The notes beneath the pieces were generated by a model. It ran no database searches and was not told the origin of the DNA. It saw nothing but the letters and a program-made list of their open reading frames with translations. A stretch of 64,000 nucleotides of DNA from Elusimicrobiota bacterium (GTDB lineage Bacteria; Elusimicrobiota; Elusimicrobia; Elusimicrobiales; UBA9959): positions 34,862 to 98,861 of the forward strand of contig JAPLKI010000020.1 in NCBI GenBank assembly GCA_026388155.1. Reading direction: 5' to 3'. A program made the translations under genes and the position numbers. This document shows positions 35,455 through 43,876 of this stretch, piece after piece (position 1 is the stretch's first letter; the number at the start of each line of letters is the position of its first letter).

Positions 35455-35547
35455 AGAATTCAGAATGGCCCGCAAATAGGCAGCTAACAGCTTGATTCCG
35501 ACTCTCAATTTCCATCGCTGACGCCCTCATTCTGACTACTGAATTCT
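35455..35547. repeat. Inverted repeat between the EIIA gene and mgtA
   Basis: CAGAATTCAGAATG (35455-35468) is mirrored by CATTCTGACTACTGAATTCTG (about 35528-35548). It is probably the mgtA terminator or a dispersed palindrome; a further GACTCCTGACTTC lies next to it. Confidence 0.55.
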
Positions 35548-35571
35548 GACTCCTGACTTCCTGGGTATTTC

Positions 35572-38235
35572 TCAGTCGTCTCCAAACTTTGAATAGAACC
35601 AGGTTTTAACCGAATGCGTGATAACAGTATAGCTTAAAAGGAAAAGCGCAAGCCACGCCCAGTAGCTTGCCGGCAGAGCGACAAAACCGAGGTAATCGGC
35701 AAAACGCGAATGAGGCAGGTAAATACCCACAGCCACCACGGAAAGCGTGGCGACGGTCATGGCAAGGCTCGCCCTGGATTGTATGAACGGCAGCCGCCTG
35801 GTCCTTATAACATGCACTATCAGCGTCTGCGTCAGCAGCGACTCCACGAACCAGCCGGTGTGGAATAATTTTTCAAGATAAACTTTTGTTCCAAGCGCGG
35901 TGCCGGCGGCTGAAAAAGCGGCGCAGTTATAGAAGTACAGCATGAGAAAGAAAGTAAGATAGTCAAAAATGGAACTTATCGGCCCTATAAAGAACATGAA
36001 TTTGCGGATGTTCGAGATGTTCCATTTTCTGGGCGCTTTAAGGTACTCCGGGTCCACGCTGTCGGTGGGGATGCCCGCCTGCGAAAAATCATAGAGTAAA
36101 TTATTTAACAGCACCTGGGCGGGCGCCATGGGCAGGAACGGCAGGAAATAGCTGGCGCCTATAACGCTGAACATATTGCCGAAATTCGAGCTGGCGCCCA
36201 TCTTGATATACTTTGTGATATTTCCGAACACCTTGCGGCATTCAAGAACTCCCTGTTCCAGGACCAAAAGACTTTTTTCAAGCAGGATTATGTCGGCGGA
36301 TTCCTTGGCTATATCCACCGCCGTGTCCACCGAAATCCCCACATCGGCCGCTTTCATGGCGGGCGCGTCGTTTATGCCGTCGCCCATAAACCCCACCACC
36401 CGGCCCTGGCGCCTGAGCGAGGAAATTATCTCCTCTTTCTGCGAGGGGGTGAGCCGCACAAAGACCTCTCCGGACGAAGCGGAGCGGTCGAACTCCTCCG
36501 GCGTAAAAGCGGCAAGCTGGGCCCCGGTAAAAAGCTTCTCCGTGGAAAGCCCCACATCCGCGCAGACTTTCCTGGTCACCAGTTCGTTGTCGCCGGTGAG
36601 TACTTTAACCGCCACGCCAAGCTCCGAGAGGGCCTTCAAAGCCGCGCTTGAAGTTTCCTTCGGAGGATCAAGAAAAGCTATGTAGCCAAGCAGGATAAGC
36701 CCCGTCTCGTCGGCCGTGGAAAAAACGGTTTTTGAAGTTTCAAATTCCCTGTAGGCGATAGCAAGCACCCTGTAGCCCTGCGAGCTGAGAGAGGCGTAGT
36801 CCTCCATCAGGTCGCTTGAGATCATCTCCTCCAGCTCAAAAACCTCGTCGTCAACCTGGTAGCGGGAGCAGGACTTGTAAACGTCATCCACCGCTCCCTT
36901 GGTTATTAAAACATGCTTGCCTTCGTATTCCACCACCACCGACATCCGTTTGCGGCTGAAATCAAAGGGTATTTCATCCACTTTTTTACAGGCCCGCTCA
37001 ACATCCAGATCGCTGTGCGCGAGTACGGCCCGGTCAAGCAGATTTTTCAGGCCCGTCTGGTAAAAGCTGTTCATGTAGGCGTAGCGCAGCGTTTCCTCGT
37101 CTTTGCGCCCGGTCACATCCACATATTTTTCAAGTATGATGCGGTCCTGCGTCAGGGTGCCGGTCTTATCGGTGCATAAAACGTCCATGGCGCCGAAATT
37201 CTGTATGGCGGAAAGCTTTTTTATAATAACTTTCTTGCGGCTCATGGCCAAGGCGCCCTTGGAAAGGTTCACGGTTATTATCATGGGCAGCATTTCAGGC
37301 GTCAGGCCCACGGCCACTGCAAGGCCGAACAGCAAAGCCGAAATCCAGTCGCCCTTGGTGAAACCCACGATCAGAAACACCGCGCTCACCATCACAAGCA
37401 TCAAGCGTATCATCAGCCAGGTAAATCCGTTCACGCCCTTGTCAAAGCCGGTCTCGCCGTGAGCGGCGGTGAGTTGTTTCGCCATCTTACCCAGGTAAGT
37501 GGCCCCTCCGGTGGCTATCACAAGCCCGCGCGCGTAGCCGCTCACCACATTGGCGCCCTGGAAGCACATGTTTTCAAGCTCAAAAACGGCTTTGCCGGCG
37601 GCGACTGAAACCGAGGCCGTTTTTTCAACCGGCATGGATTCGCCCGTCAAGGCCGACTGATTCAGGTAAAAATCCCGGGCGGAAAAAAGAATTAAATCAG
37701 CCGGGATGATGGAACCCACCTGAAGGACCACCACATCGCCGGGGACAAGGTCGTCAAGCGGGACTTCGGCTTCTTTGCCGTCCCTGAGAGCGGTGCAGGT
37801 GGTTTCTATTATGGCGCGCAAGTCCTCCATGGCTTTACCGGAGCGGGATTCCTGGAAATAGGAAAGCGCGACGCTCAGCACGATCATCCCCCCCACCACC
37901 ACGGCGGAACGGATATCGCCCATAAAGAGAGAGACGGAGCAGATAACAAGCAGCTGGATTACAAGCGGATTTTTAAGGCGGTCGTAAATATCTCGGATAA
38001 AAGTTTTTTTGGGAGTCTGGCTCAGCTCGTTGGGGCCGTATTTTTCAAGCGCCGCATGCGCTACTGGACCGGACAAGCCGACCGCGGAAGAGCCGAACTC
38101 AGCCAAAAGCTTTTCCTGATCAAGCGAAGAAAGCCCTTTATATTTTTTTTCAAGCTCGGTAAATTCCCCGCCTATGACCTCGGCGGATTTATTGAACAGG
38201 TTTTTGGTTATAGCGTGGAAATTGAGTTTAAGCAT
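35572..38235 (-). CDS. mgtA: Magnesium-translocating P-type ATPase
   Basis: 887 residues. It has the P3B-type order: N-terminal cation-ATPase domain, membrane helices, TGES, phosphorylation motif DKTGTLTQD near residue 358, hinge GDGINDAPAMKAADVGIS, and a six-helix C-terminal part. SNFGNMFS and the overall length fit MgtA/MgtB. It imports Mg2+ across the inner membrane. The only upstream space is about 100 bases shared with divergent tilS, so there is no room for a long Mg-sensing leader; TATATAAAAT lies about 20 bases before the ATG and no Shine-Dalgarno sequence is seen. Confidence 0.96.
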   Translation of the reverse strand: MLKLNFHAITKNLFNKSAEVIGGEFTELEKKYKGLSSLDQEKLLAEFGSSAVGLSGPVAHAALEKYGPNELSQTPKKTFIRDIYDRLKNPLVIQLLVICSVSLFMGDIRSAVVVGGMIVLSVALSYFQESRSGKAMEDLRAIIETTCTALRDGKEAEVPLDDLVPGDVVVLQVGSIIPADLILFSARDFYLNQSALTGESMPVEKTASVSVAAGKAVFELENMCFQGANVVSGYARGLVIATGGATYLGKMAKQLTAAHGETGFDKGVNGFTWLMIRLMLVMVSAVFLIVGFTKGDWISALLFGLAVAVGLTPEMLPMIITVNLSKGALAMSRKKVIIKKLSAIQNFGAMDVLCTDKTGTLTQDRIILEKYVDVTGRKDEETLRYAYMNSFYQTGLKNLLDRAVLAHSDLDVERACKKVDEIPFDFSRKRMSVVVEYEGKHVLITKGAVDDVYKSCSRYQVDDEVFELEEMISSDLMEDYASLSSQGYRVLAIAYREFETSKTVFSTADETGLILLGYIAFLDPPKETSSAALKALSELGVAVKVLTGDNELVTRKVCADVGLSTEKLFTGAQLAAFTPEEFDRSASSGEVFVRLTPSQKEEIISSLRRQGRVVGFMGDGINDAPAMKAADVGISVDTAVDIAKESADIILLEKSLLVLEQGVLECRKVFGNITKYIKMGASSNFGNMFSVIGASYFLPFLPMAPAQVLLNNLLYDFSQAGIPTDSVDPEYLKAPRKWNISNIRKFMFFIGPISSIFDYLTFFLMLYFYNCAAFSAAGTALGTKVYLEKLFHTGWFVESLLTQTLIVHVIRTRRLPFIQSRASLAMTVATLSVVAVGIYLPHSRFADYLGFVALPASYWAWLALFLLSYTVITHSVKTWFYSKFGDD

Positions 38236-38325
38236 AAGTCATATACATTTTATATATTTTCGCGCCGCAGAGGCGGGACAAAAAAAACACTTCCCCGCGT
38301 GCTCCACCGTCCACTGAAATTTAAG

Positions 38326-38331
38326 TATAAT
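38326..38331 (+). promoter_or_regulatory. -10 box of tilS (TATAAT), leaderless spacing
   Basis: A perfect TATAAT ends six bases before the tilS ATG at 38338. Transcription would begin on or next to the A of the ATG. No Shine-Dalgarno sequence is present. Confidence 0.65.
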
Positions 38332-38337
38332 TTCCCT

Positions 38338-39081
38338 ATGCACACGACGAAAACGGCCACACTCAGGCTTTGGGACAAGATAAACTCCCTTTCACGGCGT
38401 TACGGCCTCTTCAAAAAAGGGGATTCAATTCTGCTTGCCGTTTCGGGCGGGCCGGATTCCGTGGTTATGCTTGATTTTTTTGCCAAACACGCCCGCCGCG
38501 GGGGGATACGGCTTTGCGTAGCGCATCTGAACCACTGCCTGCGCGGCAGGGCGGCTGATGTCGACGAGAATTTCGTAAAAAAACTGGGGTTAAGCTACGG
38601 TCTTGAAACAGTAACGGCCAAAATAGACGTGCCCGGGCTCGCGAAAAAAACAAAACGGAGCGCCGAGCACGCAGCCCGGGAGGCCCGCTACGGTTTTCTG
38701 CTGAAAACAGCCTTGAAAAAGAAGTGTTCCATGGTGGCCACAGCCCATCACTCGGACGACCACGCCGAAACCGTTATGCTGAACCTGATGCGGGGCACGG
38801 AGCCGAAAGGGCTTCTGGGCATACCCATAAAAAGAAAAATGAGCGCGAAGGGCCGCAAAAGCGTTTTTGTAATAAGACCGATGCTCGCGGTAAACAGGAA
38901 GGAAATAATGGAGTACGCGCGGCTGAACCGCCTGCCATTCAGAAAAGACAAGACGAATGAAGACGAAAAGCACACCCGCAACTGGCTCAGGAAAACCCTT
39001 CTGCCCCTGATCGAGCGCAAACAGCCGCGCTTTCGTTCACGCCTGCTTGAACTTTCCGAAAAACTGTCAAAATTAATTTAA
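38338..39081 (+). CDS. tilS: tRNA(Ile)-lysidine synthase, short form
   Basis: 247 residues. LLAVSGGPDSVVMLDFF (residues about 28-44) is the PP-loop that adenylates C34 of tRNA-Ile(CAU). HLNHCLRG, the AREARYGFL segment and ATAHHSDDHAETVML are typical of TilS. It ends after RPMLAVNRKEIMEYAR...FRKDKTNED...RNWLRKTLLP, so the C-terminal TilS_C domains found in E. coli are absent, as in other compact forms. The open frame extends upstream to 38056, but that stretch overlaps mgtA; ATG 38338 follows the TATAAT box. Confidence 0.93.
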   Translation: MHTTKTATLRLWDKINSLSRRYGLFKKGDSILLAVSGGPDSVVMLDFFAKHARRGGIRLCVAHLNHCLRGRAADVDENFVKKLGLSYGLETVTAKIDVPGLAKKTKRSAEHAAREARYGFLLKTALKKKCSMVATAHHSDDHAETVMLNLMRGTEPKGLLGIPIKRKMSAKGRKSVFVIRPMLAVNRKEIMEYARLNRLPFRKDKTNEDEKHTRNWLRKTLLPLIERKQPRFRSRLLELSEKLSKLI

Positions 39082-39114
39082 CCCGAAAATTGCGATACCT
39101 GCCCCAAGCGGGTT
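39079..39114. terminator. Hairpin after tilS
   Basis: TAACCCG (39079-39085) and CGGGTTA (39108-39114) flank a 22-base loop. It overlaps the tilS stop and lies before the convergent response-regulator gene. Weak as a terminator. Confidence 0.4.
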
Positions 39115-39121
39115 AAGAGCC

Positions 39122-39493
39122 TTACAATTTCTTTATCTTGGAAGCGATATCGGACACGATGGCATCCAAGTCGTTGAAATCAACCGGCTTCGTGAGAATG
39201 ACCGTATTCTGGGACAGGCCAAGAGCGGGGATCCTTGCTTTAGTGGTGCCGGTGATGACTATAAAGGGTATTTTCTGCAAAGGAGGATACAGCTCGATCA
39301 TTGACTGCGCCACCTCCCCGCTCATTCCGGGCATATCTATATCGGAGATTATAAGGTCGGGGGTGTTTTTTATGGCCTCGTCCATGAGCGCTTGCCCGTC
39401 ATAAACGCCGGTTACATTGTATCCCAGATCTCTCAGATGATCTAACAGCAGCTCCACTATGCTGGGATCATCGTCAGCCACCAGGATATTCAT
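39122..39493 (-). CDS. Single-domain response regulator
   Basis: 123 residues, one receiver domain and no output domain. MNILVADDDPS holds the acidic pair, LIISDIDMPG the phospho-acceptor Asp (near 51), VITGT the Thr and LTKPVD the Lys. It is CheY/Spo0F-like, passing phosphate or binding a partner. The start at 39493 has GAGGAGAA 8 bases upstream; an in-frame upstream extension is non-conserved sequence. No kinase is adjacent; the kinase at 22389-24344 is 15 kb away. Confidence 0.92.
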   Translation of the reverse strand: MNILVADDDPSIVELLLDHLRDLGYNVTGVYDGQALMDEAIKNTPDLIISDIDMPGMSGEVAQSMIELYPPLQKIPFIVITGTTKARIPALGLSQNTVILTKPVDFNDLDAIVSDIASKIKKL

Positions 39494-39858
39494 AAGATGC
39501 TTCTCCTCGTCTGTTTTATTCCGACTATACAGCCCATCCCCGCGCGATCCGGATCCCCCGCCGGCTTCCGGCTGGGAAACAAAGACAGCGCCGTTCTCGG
39601 CGCACAATATTGTCCAAAAACATCTTTGTTTGCTTTGCAGGTATACGGACAATTATATATATTTTTTACCGCGCGGGCAGTGTTCCCTTATCTTCAGCCT
39701 TAAGTTGCCGATAATCCCTGAAAGGGCGGAAACCGCCATGCGGTGTTCCTTAAGCAGTTTGGAACCGCAGATGCTCAATATGCCTGCCAGCTGAATTTGG
39801 GACAATCCGAAAAATGTGATAATATATTTTTAACCTCGTCTTCGGTCGGAGACAATTT
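39494..39858. other. 365-base intergenic region between divergent genes
   Basis: It holds the response-regulator leader, an AT-rich stretch near 39650, the family-4 palindrome at 39728-39749 followed by TTAAGCAGTTTGGAA, and near 39820 an AT-rich GATAATATAT that may be the -10 of the GNAT gene. No gene is seen. Confidence 0.6.
39728..39749 (+). repeat. Family-4 palindrome
   Basis: GGAAACCGCCATGCGGTGTTCC, a CCGC-CAT-GCGG hairpin, followed by TTAAGCAGTTTGGAA. Close copies are at 43537-43560, 56790-56814 and 56831-56854. Confidence 0.85.
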
Positions 39859-40983
39859 ATGGCGATCCGCATACAAGAAGTAAAAACAAAAAAAGATCTG
39901 AAAAAATTTATTTTATTTCCAGGAACCCTCTACAAAAACAATCCCTGCTGGGTGCCGGCTTTGTTCTTCGATGAGCTTGCCACCCTTGACCCCCAAAAAA
40001 ACCCCGCGTTCGAATTTTGCAAAGCCGTTTATTTTCTAGCTTATGACGGCGACAAAATTGTCGGCAGGATCGCGGGAATAATCAATAACCGCTATATCGA
40101 GATCTGGAAAAACGCGTACGCGCGTTTTGGCTGGGTTGACTTCATAGACGACACCCGGGTATCCGCCGCGTTGTTCCAGGCCGTTGAAAACTGGTCAAAA
40201 GAACACGGAATGAAGGGCGTGCAGGGCCCCATGGGCTTCACTGATTTTGACAGGGAAGGTCTTCTTATAGAGGGCTTTGACCGGCTCGGCACGCTGCCCA
40301 CGATCTACAACTTCCCCTATTATCCGGAACATATTGAAAAACTCGGGTACGCCAAAGAAGTGGACTGGATAGATTTTAAAATAACGCTGCCGAAAGAAAT
40401 GCATCCAAAGATCATACGCATCGCGAATTTTGCGGAACGCAGACTCAAGCTTCACGTTATACACTTAAAAAAAGCGAAAGATCTTATGCCGTACGCAAAA
40501 GAGGTTTTCAAGCTCTTAAATGACGGTTATAAAGATCTTTTCGGTTTTGTCCCGCTGACCGATAAGCAGGTTGATGTGTACATCAAACAATATTTCTCGT
40601 TCGTAAACCCCGCATTTATCCAGTTGGTGGTTGACAAAGACAACAAACTTGCCGCGGTCGGCATTACCATGCCGTCGCTTTCAAAAGCGCTGCAGCGCGC
40701 GCAGGGCAAACTCCTTCCTTTTGGTTTTATCCATATACTTCGCGCGCTCAAAAAAAACGATACCGTTGATCTGTATCTCATTACCGTGCGGAAAGATCTG
40801 CAGGGGAAAGGGGTCAACGCTATTATTATGAGAGAAGCCCAACTGGCATACCTTAAACATGGCGTGACCACTCTTGACGCGGCGCCCGAACTTGAAACAA
40901 ACACTAAAATACATGAACAATGGCAATACTTTGATCATATCATCGATAAAAAACGCCGCTGTTATACCAGGAGCATTCCGTGA
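39859..40983 (+). CDS. GNAT-superfamily acyltransferase, possible ceramide synthase-type
   Basis: 374 residues, soluble. The C-terminal half shows a GNAT fold with LYLITVRKDLQGKGVNAIIM (near residues 300-320), the acyl-CoA pyrophosphate loop. GPMGFTDFDREGLLIEGFD and YNFPYYPEHIEKLGYAKEVDW are typical of a conserved ~375-residue group seen in Bacteroidota. Bacterial ceramide synthases belong to the GNAT superfamily, and the next gene, overlapping by 4 bases, is a ketosphinganine-reductase-like SDR. Together this suggests lipid acylation, but the substrate is inferred. The codons look more AT-rich than those of neighbours, so transfer is possible. Confidence 0.7.
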   Translation: MAIRIQEVKTKKDLKKFILFPGTLYKNNPCWVPALFFDELATLDPQKNPAFEFCKAVYFLAYDGDKIVGRIAGIINNRYIEIWKNAYARFGWVDFIDDTRVSAALFQAVENWSKEHGMKGVQGPMGFTDFDREGLLIEGFDRLGTLPTIYNFPYYPEHIEKLGYAKEVDWIDFKITLPKEMHPKIIRIANFAERRLKLHVIHLKKAKDLMPYAKEVFKLLNDGYKDLFGFVPLTDKQVDVYIKQYFSFVNPAFIQLVVDKDNKLAAVGITMPSLSKALQRAQGKLLPFGFIHILRALKKNDTVDLYLITVRKDLQGKGVNAIIMREAQLAYLKHGVTTLDAAPELETNTKIHEQWQYFDHIIDKKRRCYTRSIP

Positions 40984-41774
40984 ACACAAAAAAATACGCG
41001 CTTATCACCGGCGGCTCGTCCGGATTAGGGTTTAGTTTTGCGGAGCAGCTCGCAAGTCGGGGATACACGCCTATTCTCGTCGCGCGCACCGAAGAAAAAC
41101 TGCGACACGCCGTACAAAAGCTGCAGTCAAAAGGTTATGAGGCAGTTTGGTTCCGGGCGGATGTTACCTCAAAAGCCGACCTGCAATCTGTCGCAGCCCA
41201 GGTCACGACGCTCTGCGGGAATCTGGATTTTTTAATTTTAGACGCGGGCGTAGTACACGTCGGTCTTCTTGCGGATTATCAAAACATGGAAACGCTGAAA
41301 GAAGATATTGAAATAGATCTGATCGGAACCATGCTGTGCACGCGCATCTTTCTCCCTCTTCTCAAACAACAGAGCCGGATACTCATGATCTCATCCGCAT
41401 TCGGTATTATCGGCGGCGCCGGATATGCTCCGTATTGCGCCGCAAAGGCGGGAATTATCAGGTTCGCTGAATGTATGCGCAGGGAATTATTGCCGAAGAA
41501 AATCGCCGTATATGTGGCGTGCCCCGCCGATATCGATACGCCTCAATATGCCCATGAACACGAAACATCGCCTGAGTGGCTTAAATCCGCATCGGGCAGA
41601 AAAAGTCTTTTATCCCCCGACATCGCCGCGGGCCGCATTCTTAAAAAATGCAAAGGCTCAGGGCAAATGATCATCATCAATCCTGAAATCGCGCTTCTCC
41701 ATATACTGCTGAAAATACTTCCCGAATGTCTGGCGCAACTCGTAGGCGACCTTGCCATCCCCAAACCAAAATAA
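40980..41774 (+). CDS. Short-chain dehydrogenase, 3-ketodihydrosphingosine reductase-like
   Basis: 264 residues from a GTG that overlaps the GNAT stop (GTGA). TGGSSGLGFSFA (near residue 10) binds NADP(H); LDAGVV, SSAFG and YAPYCAAK supply the Ser and YxxxK active site (Tyr near residue 150). The C-terminal hydrophobic stretch IALLHILLKILPECLAQLVGD is like that of ketosphinganine reductases, which are membrane-associated. The tight coupling with a GNAT acyltransferase suggests a two-step lipid pathway; serine palmitoyltransferase is not in the window. Other SDR roles cannot be excluded. Confidence 0.72.
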   Translation: MNTKKYALITGGSSGLGFSFAEQLASRGYTPILVARTEEKLRHAVQKLQSKGYEAVWFRADVTSKADLQSVAAQVTTLCGNLDFLILDAGVVHVGLLADYQNMETLKEDIEIDLIGTMLCTRIFLPLLKQQSRILMISSAFGIIGGAGYAPYCAAKAGIIRFAECMRRELLPKKIAVYVACPADIDTPQYAHEHETSPEWLKSASGRKSLLSPDIAAGRILKKCKGSGQMIIINPEIALLHILLKILPECLAQLVGDLAIPKPK

Positions 41775-41852
41775 CCCGCTTTGCCCGTTATAAAAGCCGG
41801 TGAAAAGGCCAGATAAACGTGAAAAACGAAGGGGGGGCGCCGGGGTTTGTTC

Positions 41853-42157
41853 GCGGGGGTTTTCCGGAAGGGTAATTTACCTTATACCCAAATAATTTCC
41901 TTAATAAGGGCCAGGCATGGGGTTGCTCTGGAGCCACATAGCGGATGGGAGGCTCCAACCAGTCGGTTGGAGGGAAACCACGGGAGGCCGTCTTAAAGCC
42001 ATAGGCTCTGATACGGCACTTACACAGGTATTGGGTTTCCTACGTGGCGTAAGGGCGATCCCATGCTTGGCCCGCTCCCGACCAGGCCCCCGACTGTGCT
42101 ACTACGCGGCCCCCACCCAAAACCATAAGTCCGACGTTACCTTATTGTAAAGAACTC
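41853..42157. repeat. Structured element E1 (shares both ends with 63067-63232)
   Basis: It starts GCGGGGGTTTTCCGGA (41853-41868) and ends GTCCGACGTTACC...GTAAAGAACTC (42129-42157); both ends recur in the element at 63067-63232. The interior has several stems (GGCTCCAACC...GGTTGGAG) and a minus-strand family-3 unit at 41986-42033. It fills most of the 419-base gap 41775-42193. No coding frame. Confidence 0.7.
41986..42033 (-). repeat. Family-3 palindromic repeat, minus orientation
   Basis: On the minus strand it reads CAATACCTGTGTAA, GTGCCGTATCAGAGCC and ends TTTAAGACGGCC, matching the unit at 18827-18874. It is embedded in element E1. Confidence 0.8.
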
Positions 42158-42193
42158 CCAAGTAAACGGCGCCGGGCGGCGGGGATTATCTTT

Positions 42194-42751
42194 TTAGAAA
42201 AGCTTCCAGCCGTCTTTATGCCGCTTTTTTCCGGGAATTTCTTTTTCTAAGTCTTCAACCCGCCATTTGTTTTTCATCGACGGATCCAGTTTGACGGCTT
42301 CACGCGCCGCCTCCAGCGCCTTGCCGTATTCCCCCATTTCCTCGTAAATCTCGCTCAGCTTTTCAAGACAGAAAGCGTTAAGCGGGTCCTTAGCCAGCAT
42401 ATGTTCCAAAGCCGCGGCTTCGGAATGCCGGTGGTGCTTTTTTCCGGTTTTCGGCCGCCGGCGGCGGTATTGCCTGAGAAGCTTTTTTCTTACACCCCGG
42501 AAAGTAAATATGGCGGCAAGCATTGCCAGGTTAAAAACGGCAGTCGCTTTCGGCCAGCCCGGAAAGATCAGCCGGTTTAAAATATAGACAACGCTGAAAG
42601 TGACGCACCCCGCCAGAAAAGAGTGCGAGAAAGGCATGATTTGCCGGCGTGAGGCCCTCGCCTTTCTTTCCAGAATCCACATCAACGCTCCGGAAAAAGC
42701 TAAAGCGAAGAAAGAGCAGAATATTATTACGCCAATTGTCATCTCCGGCAT
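42194..42751 (-). CDS. Membrane protein with C-terminal TPR
   Basis: 185 residues. Three hydrophobic segments (about residues 5-25, 43-60, 68-85) are followed by a basic linker and a TPR pair (ALEHMLAKDPLNAFCLEKLSEIYEEMGEYGKALEAAREAVKLDP). It is probably an inner-membrane scaffold; no specific family. AGGATGG lies close to the ATG. The next gene on the same strand ends 65 bases upstream of it. Confidence 0.8.
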   Translation of the reverse strand: MPEMTIGVIIFCSFFALAFSGALMWILERKARASRRQIMPFSHSFLAGCVTFSVVYILNRLIFPGWPKATAVFNLAMLAAIFTFRGVRKKLLRQYRRRRPKTGKKHHRHSEAAALEHMLAKDPLNAFCLEKLSEIYEEMGEYGKALEAAREAVKLDPSMKNKWRVEDLEKEIPGKKRHKDGWKLF

Positions 42752-42816
42752 GATCCATCCTATTACAGCATAATAAAAAGGCGACTGCAGGAACCGTTTC
42801 CCAAAAACCGGCGTCC

Positions 42817-43443
42817 CTATTTTTGCCGCCTGGTTTTATTCTGAAGGCGTGAAGCCGGCGTACCCGGCTTCGCTTTCGCGTCTGCGGAAAATTCGCCTAA
42901 AATGCGTTTAAGCGCGTCCGACTGGTCGGCTGTAAAAGAGCCGTTGTGTTTTTCAATAGCATGGATGTCTTCCATGTCCACTCTTACGGTAAGCCCGGCT
43001 GACACAGAAACAACAGTTATTTCCCCCGCCCCGACGCCATCTCCGCCGATTATCGGATGGTTGAACCAGACCGGGTCCATGAAAGGCTTGCCGCCGTTAT
43101 AATAGCTCGAGATAAGCTTCGCGGCATCAGGCGCGGCGGGGTTTTTTTCGCGCATGAGGGCGGCAGTAGCCGCAAAATGCTCCTTGAGACCGCCCGAAGC
43201 GGAAGTTTTTGCGAAATACCATTGGTCGGGAAGCTTGAGCACATTTAAAAGGTATATCTCTTTAAGCAGGCGGATGGAATCCGTATGGGAGCGAAAGCCG
43301 GTAACGGCTGCCGGCGCGTTCCGGACCTTGAAAGCGCGGGGGTTCCACTCTTTGACCCCATACCAGAGAATAAAGGCCAGCGCAGCCGCGAAGGCCGCTA
43401 AAAGCTCTATTTCCCTCCGGTATTTATGAAATGTGGGGAACAT
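42817..43443 (-). CDS. Membrane-anchored protein of unknown function
   Basis: 208 residues from the ATG at 43443. One N-terminal membrane helix (ELLAAFAAALAFILWYGV) leads a ~180-residue extracytoplasmic part with no recognised domain; a Lys/Arg-rich tail follows. The open frame continues upstream to 43512, but those codons are the family-3 repeat read in reverse (MDTVPDTAPTQVLE), so the shorter start is used. Confidence 0.72.
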   Translation of the reverse strand: MFPTFHKYRREIELLAAFAAALAFILWYGVKEWNPRAFKVRNAPAAVTGFRSHTDSIRLLKEIYLLNVLKLPDQWYFAKTSASGGLKEHFAATAALMREKNPAAPDAAKLISSYYNGGKPFMDPVWFNHPIIGGDGVGAGEITVVSVSAGLTVRVDMEDIHAIEKHNGSFTADQSDALKRILGEFSADAKAKPGTPASRLQNKTRRQK

Positions 43444-43473
43444 AGCCAGAATTCTGCAGTTCAAGATAGTTTC

Positions 43474-43521
43474 CAATACTTGCGTAGGTGCCGTATCAGG
43501 GACGGTGTCCATCAGACGGCC
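43474..43521 (+). repeat. Family-3 palindromic repeat
   Basis: CAATACTTGCGTAG lead, GTGCCGTATCAGGGACGG and CATCAGACGGCC end. It is followed directly by another CAATACTTGCGTAGG, so the unit is bracketed by direct repeats. Confidence 0.85.
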
Positions 43522-43681
43522 AATACTTGCGTAGGAGGGGAAACCGCCATGCGGTGTCCCTTAAGCAGTTGGGAAGGGGTCGGCTACCCAAGCACGGTGT
43601 CCATCAGACGGTCATTGAGAAACACAGGGAACAGAAATACCGCAGGATTCCCCTCTTTGCGGGTCGCAAATCAAGCGCACT

Positions 43682-43763
43682 GCCCCGCTCTTTTGCACCT
43701 AGCTTAGCTTGACTGGCTAAACTTTGACATTCGGCGCCAGTTGCCGAAGCAAAAGGGCGGGGC
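43682..43763. repeat. Family-5 element, long form, with inverted ends
   Basis: GCCCCGCTCTTTTG (43682-43695) and CAAAAGGGCGGGGC (43750-43763) are inverted 14-base ends with one mismatch. The interior contains a TTCGGC...GCCGAA hairpin. The 40-base short form is at 56739-56778. Confidence 0.75.
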
Positions 43764-43876
43764 GCAGCGCGCCGGCGCTCTGCGCCGGAAAGCCTTCAAC
43801 TGAAGGGTTCAGGATAGCGATCAGACAATCACAGCCGTCCGCAAAAGCCGGCCACAGAGTTCCCCGCTATCTTTGC

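Larger units (their letters stand above)
43444..43876. other. 433-base intergenic mosaic of palindromic repeats
   Basis: In order: ATTCTGCAGTTCAAG (cf. 18770), a family-3 unit (43474-43521), a second CAATACTTGCGTAGG, family-4 (43537-43560), a partial family-3 end (43593-43613), the 36-base unit shared with 18876-18910 (43644-43679), a long family-5 element (43682-43763) and a TTCAACTGAAGG hairpin near 43796. No gene is present. Confidence 0.85.

Noticed and set aside
38056..38337. Upstream extension of the tilS frame
   Set aside because: It overlaps mgtA on the other strand; the TATAAT at 38326 and the PP-loop position both favour the ATG at 38338.
41818..42170. RNase P RNA, SRP RNA or tmRNA in the gap
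   Set aside because: None of the conserved core sequences of these RNAs is present; the ends match another repeat element instead.
43444..43512. N-terminal extension of the membrane protein at 42817
   Set aside because: The extra 23 codons are the family-3 repeat; the protein starts at its membrane helix at 43443.
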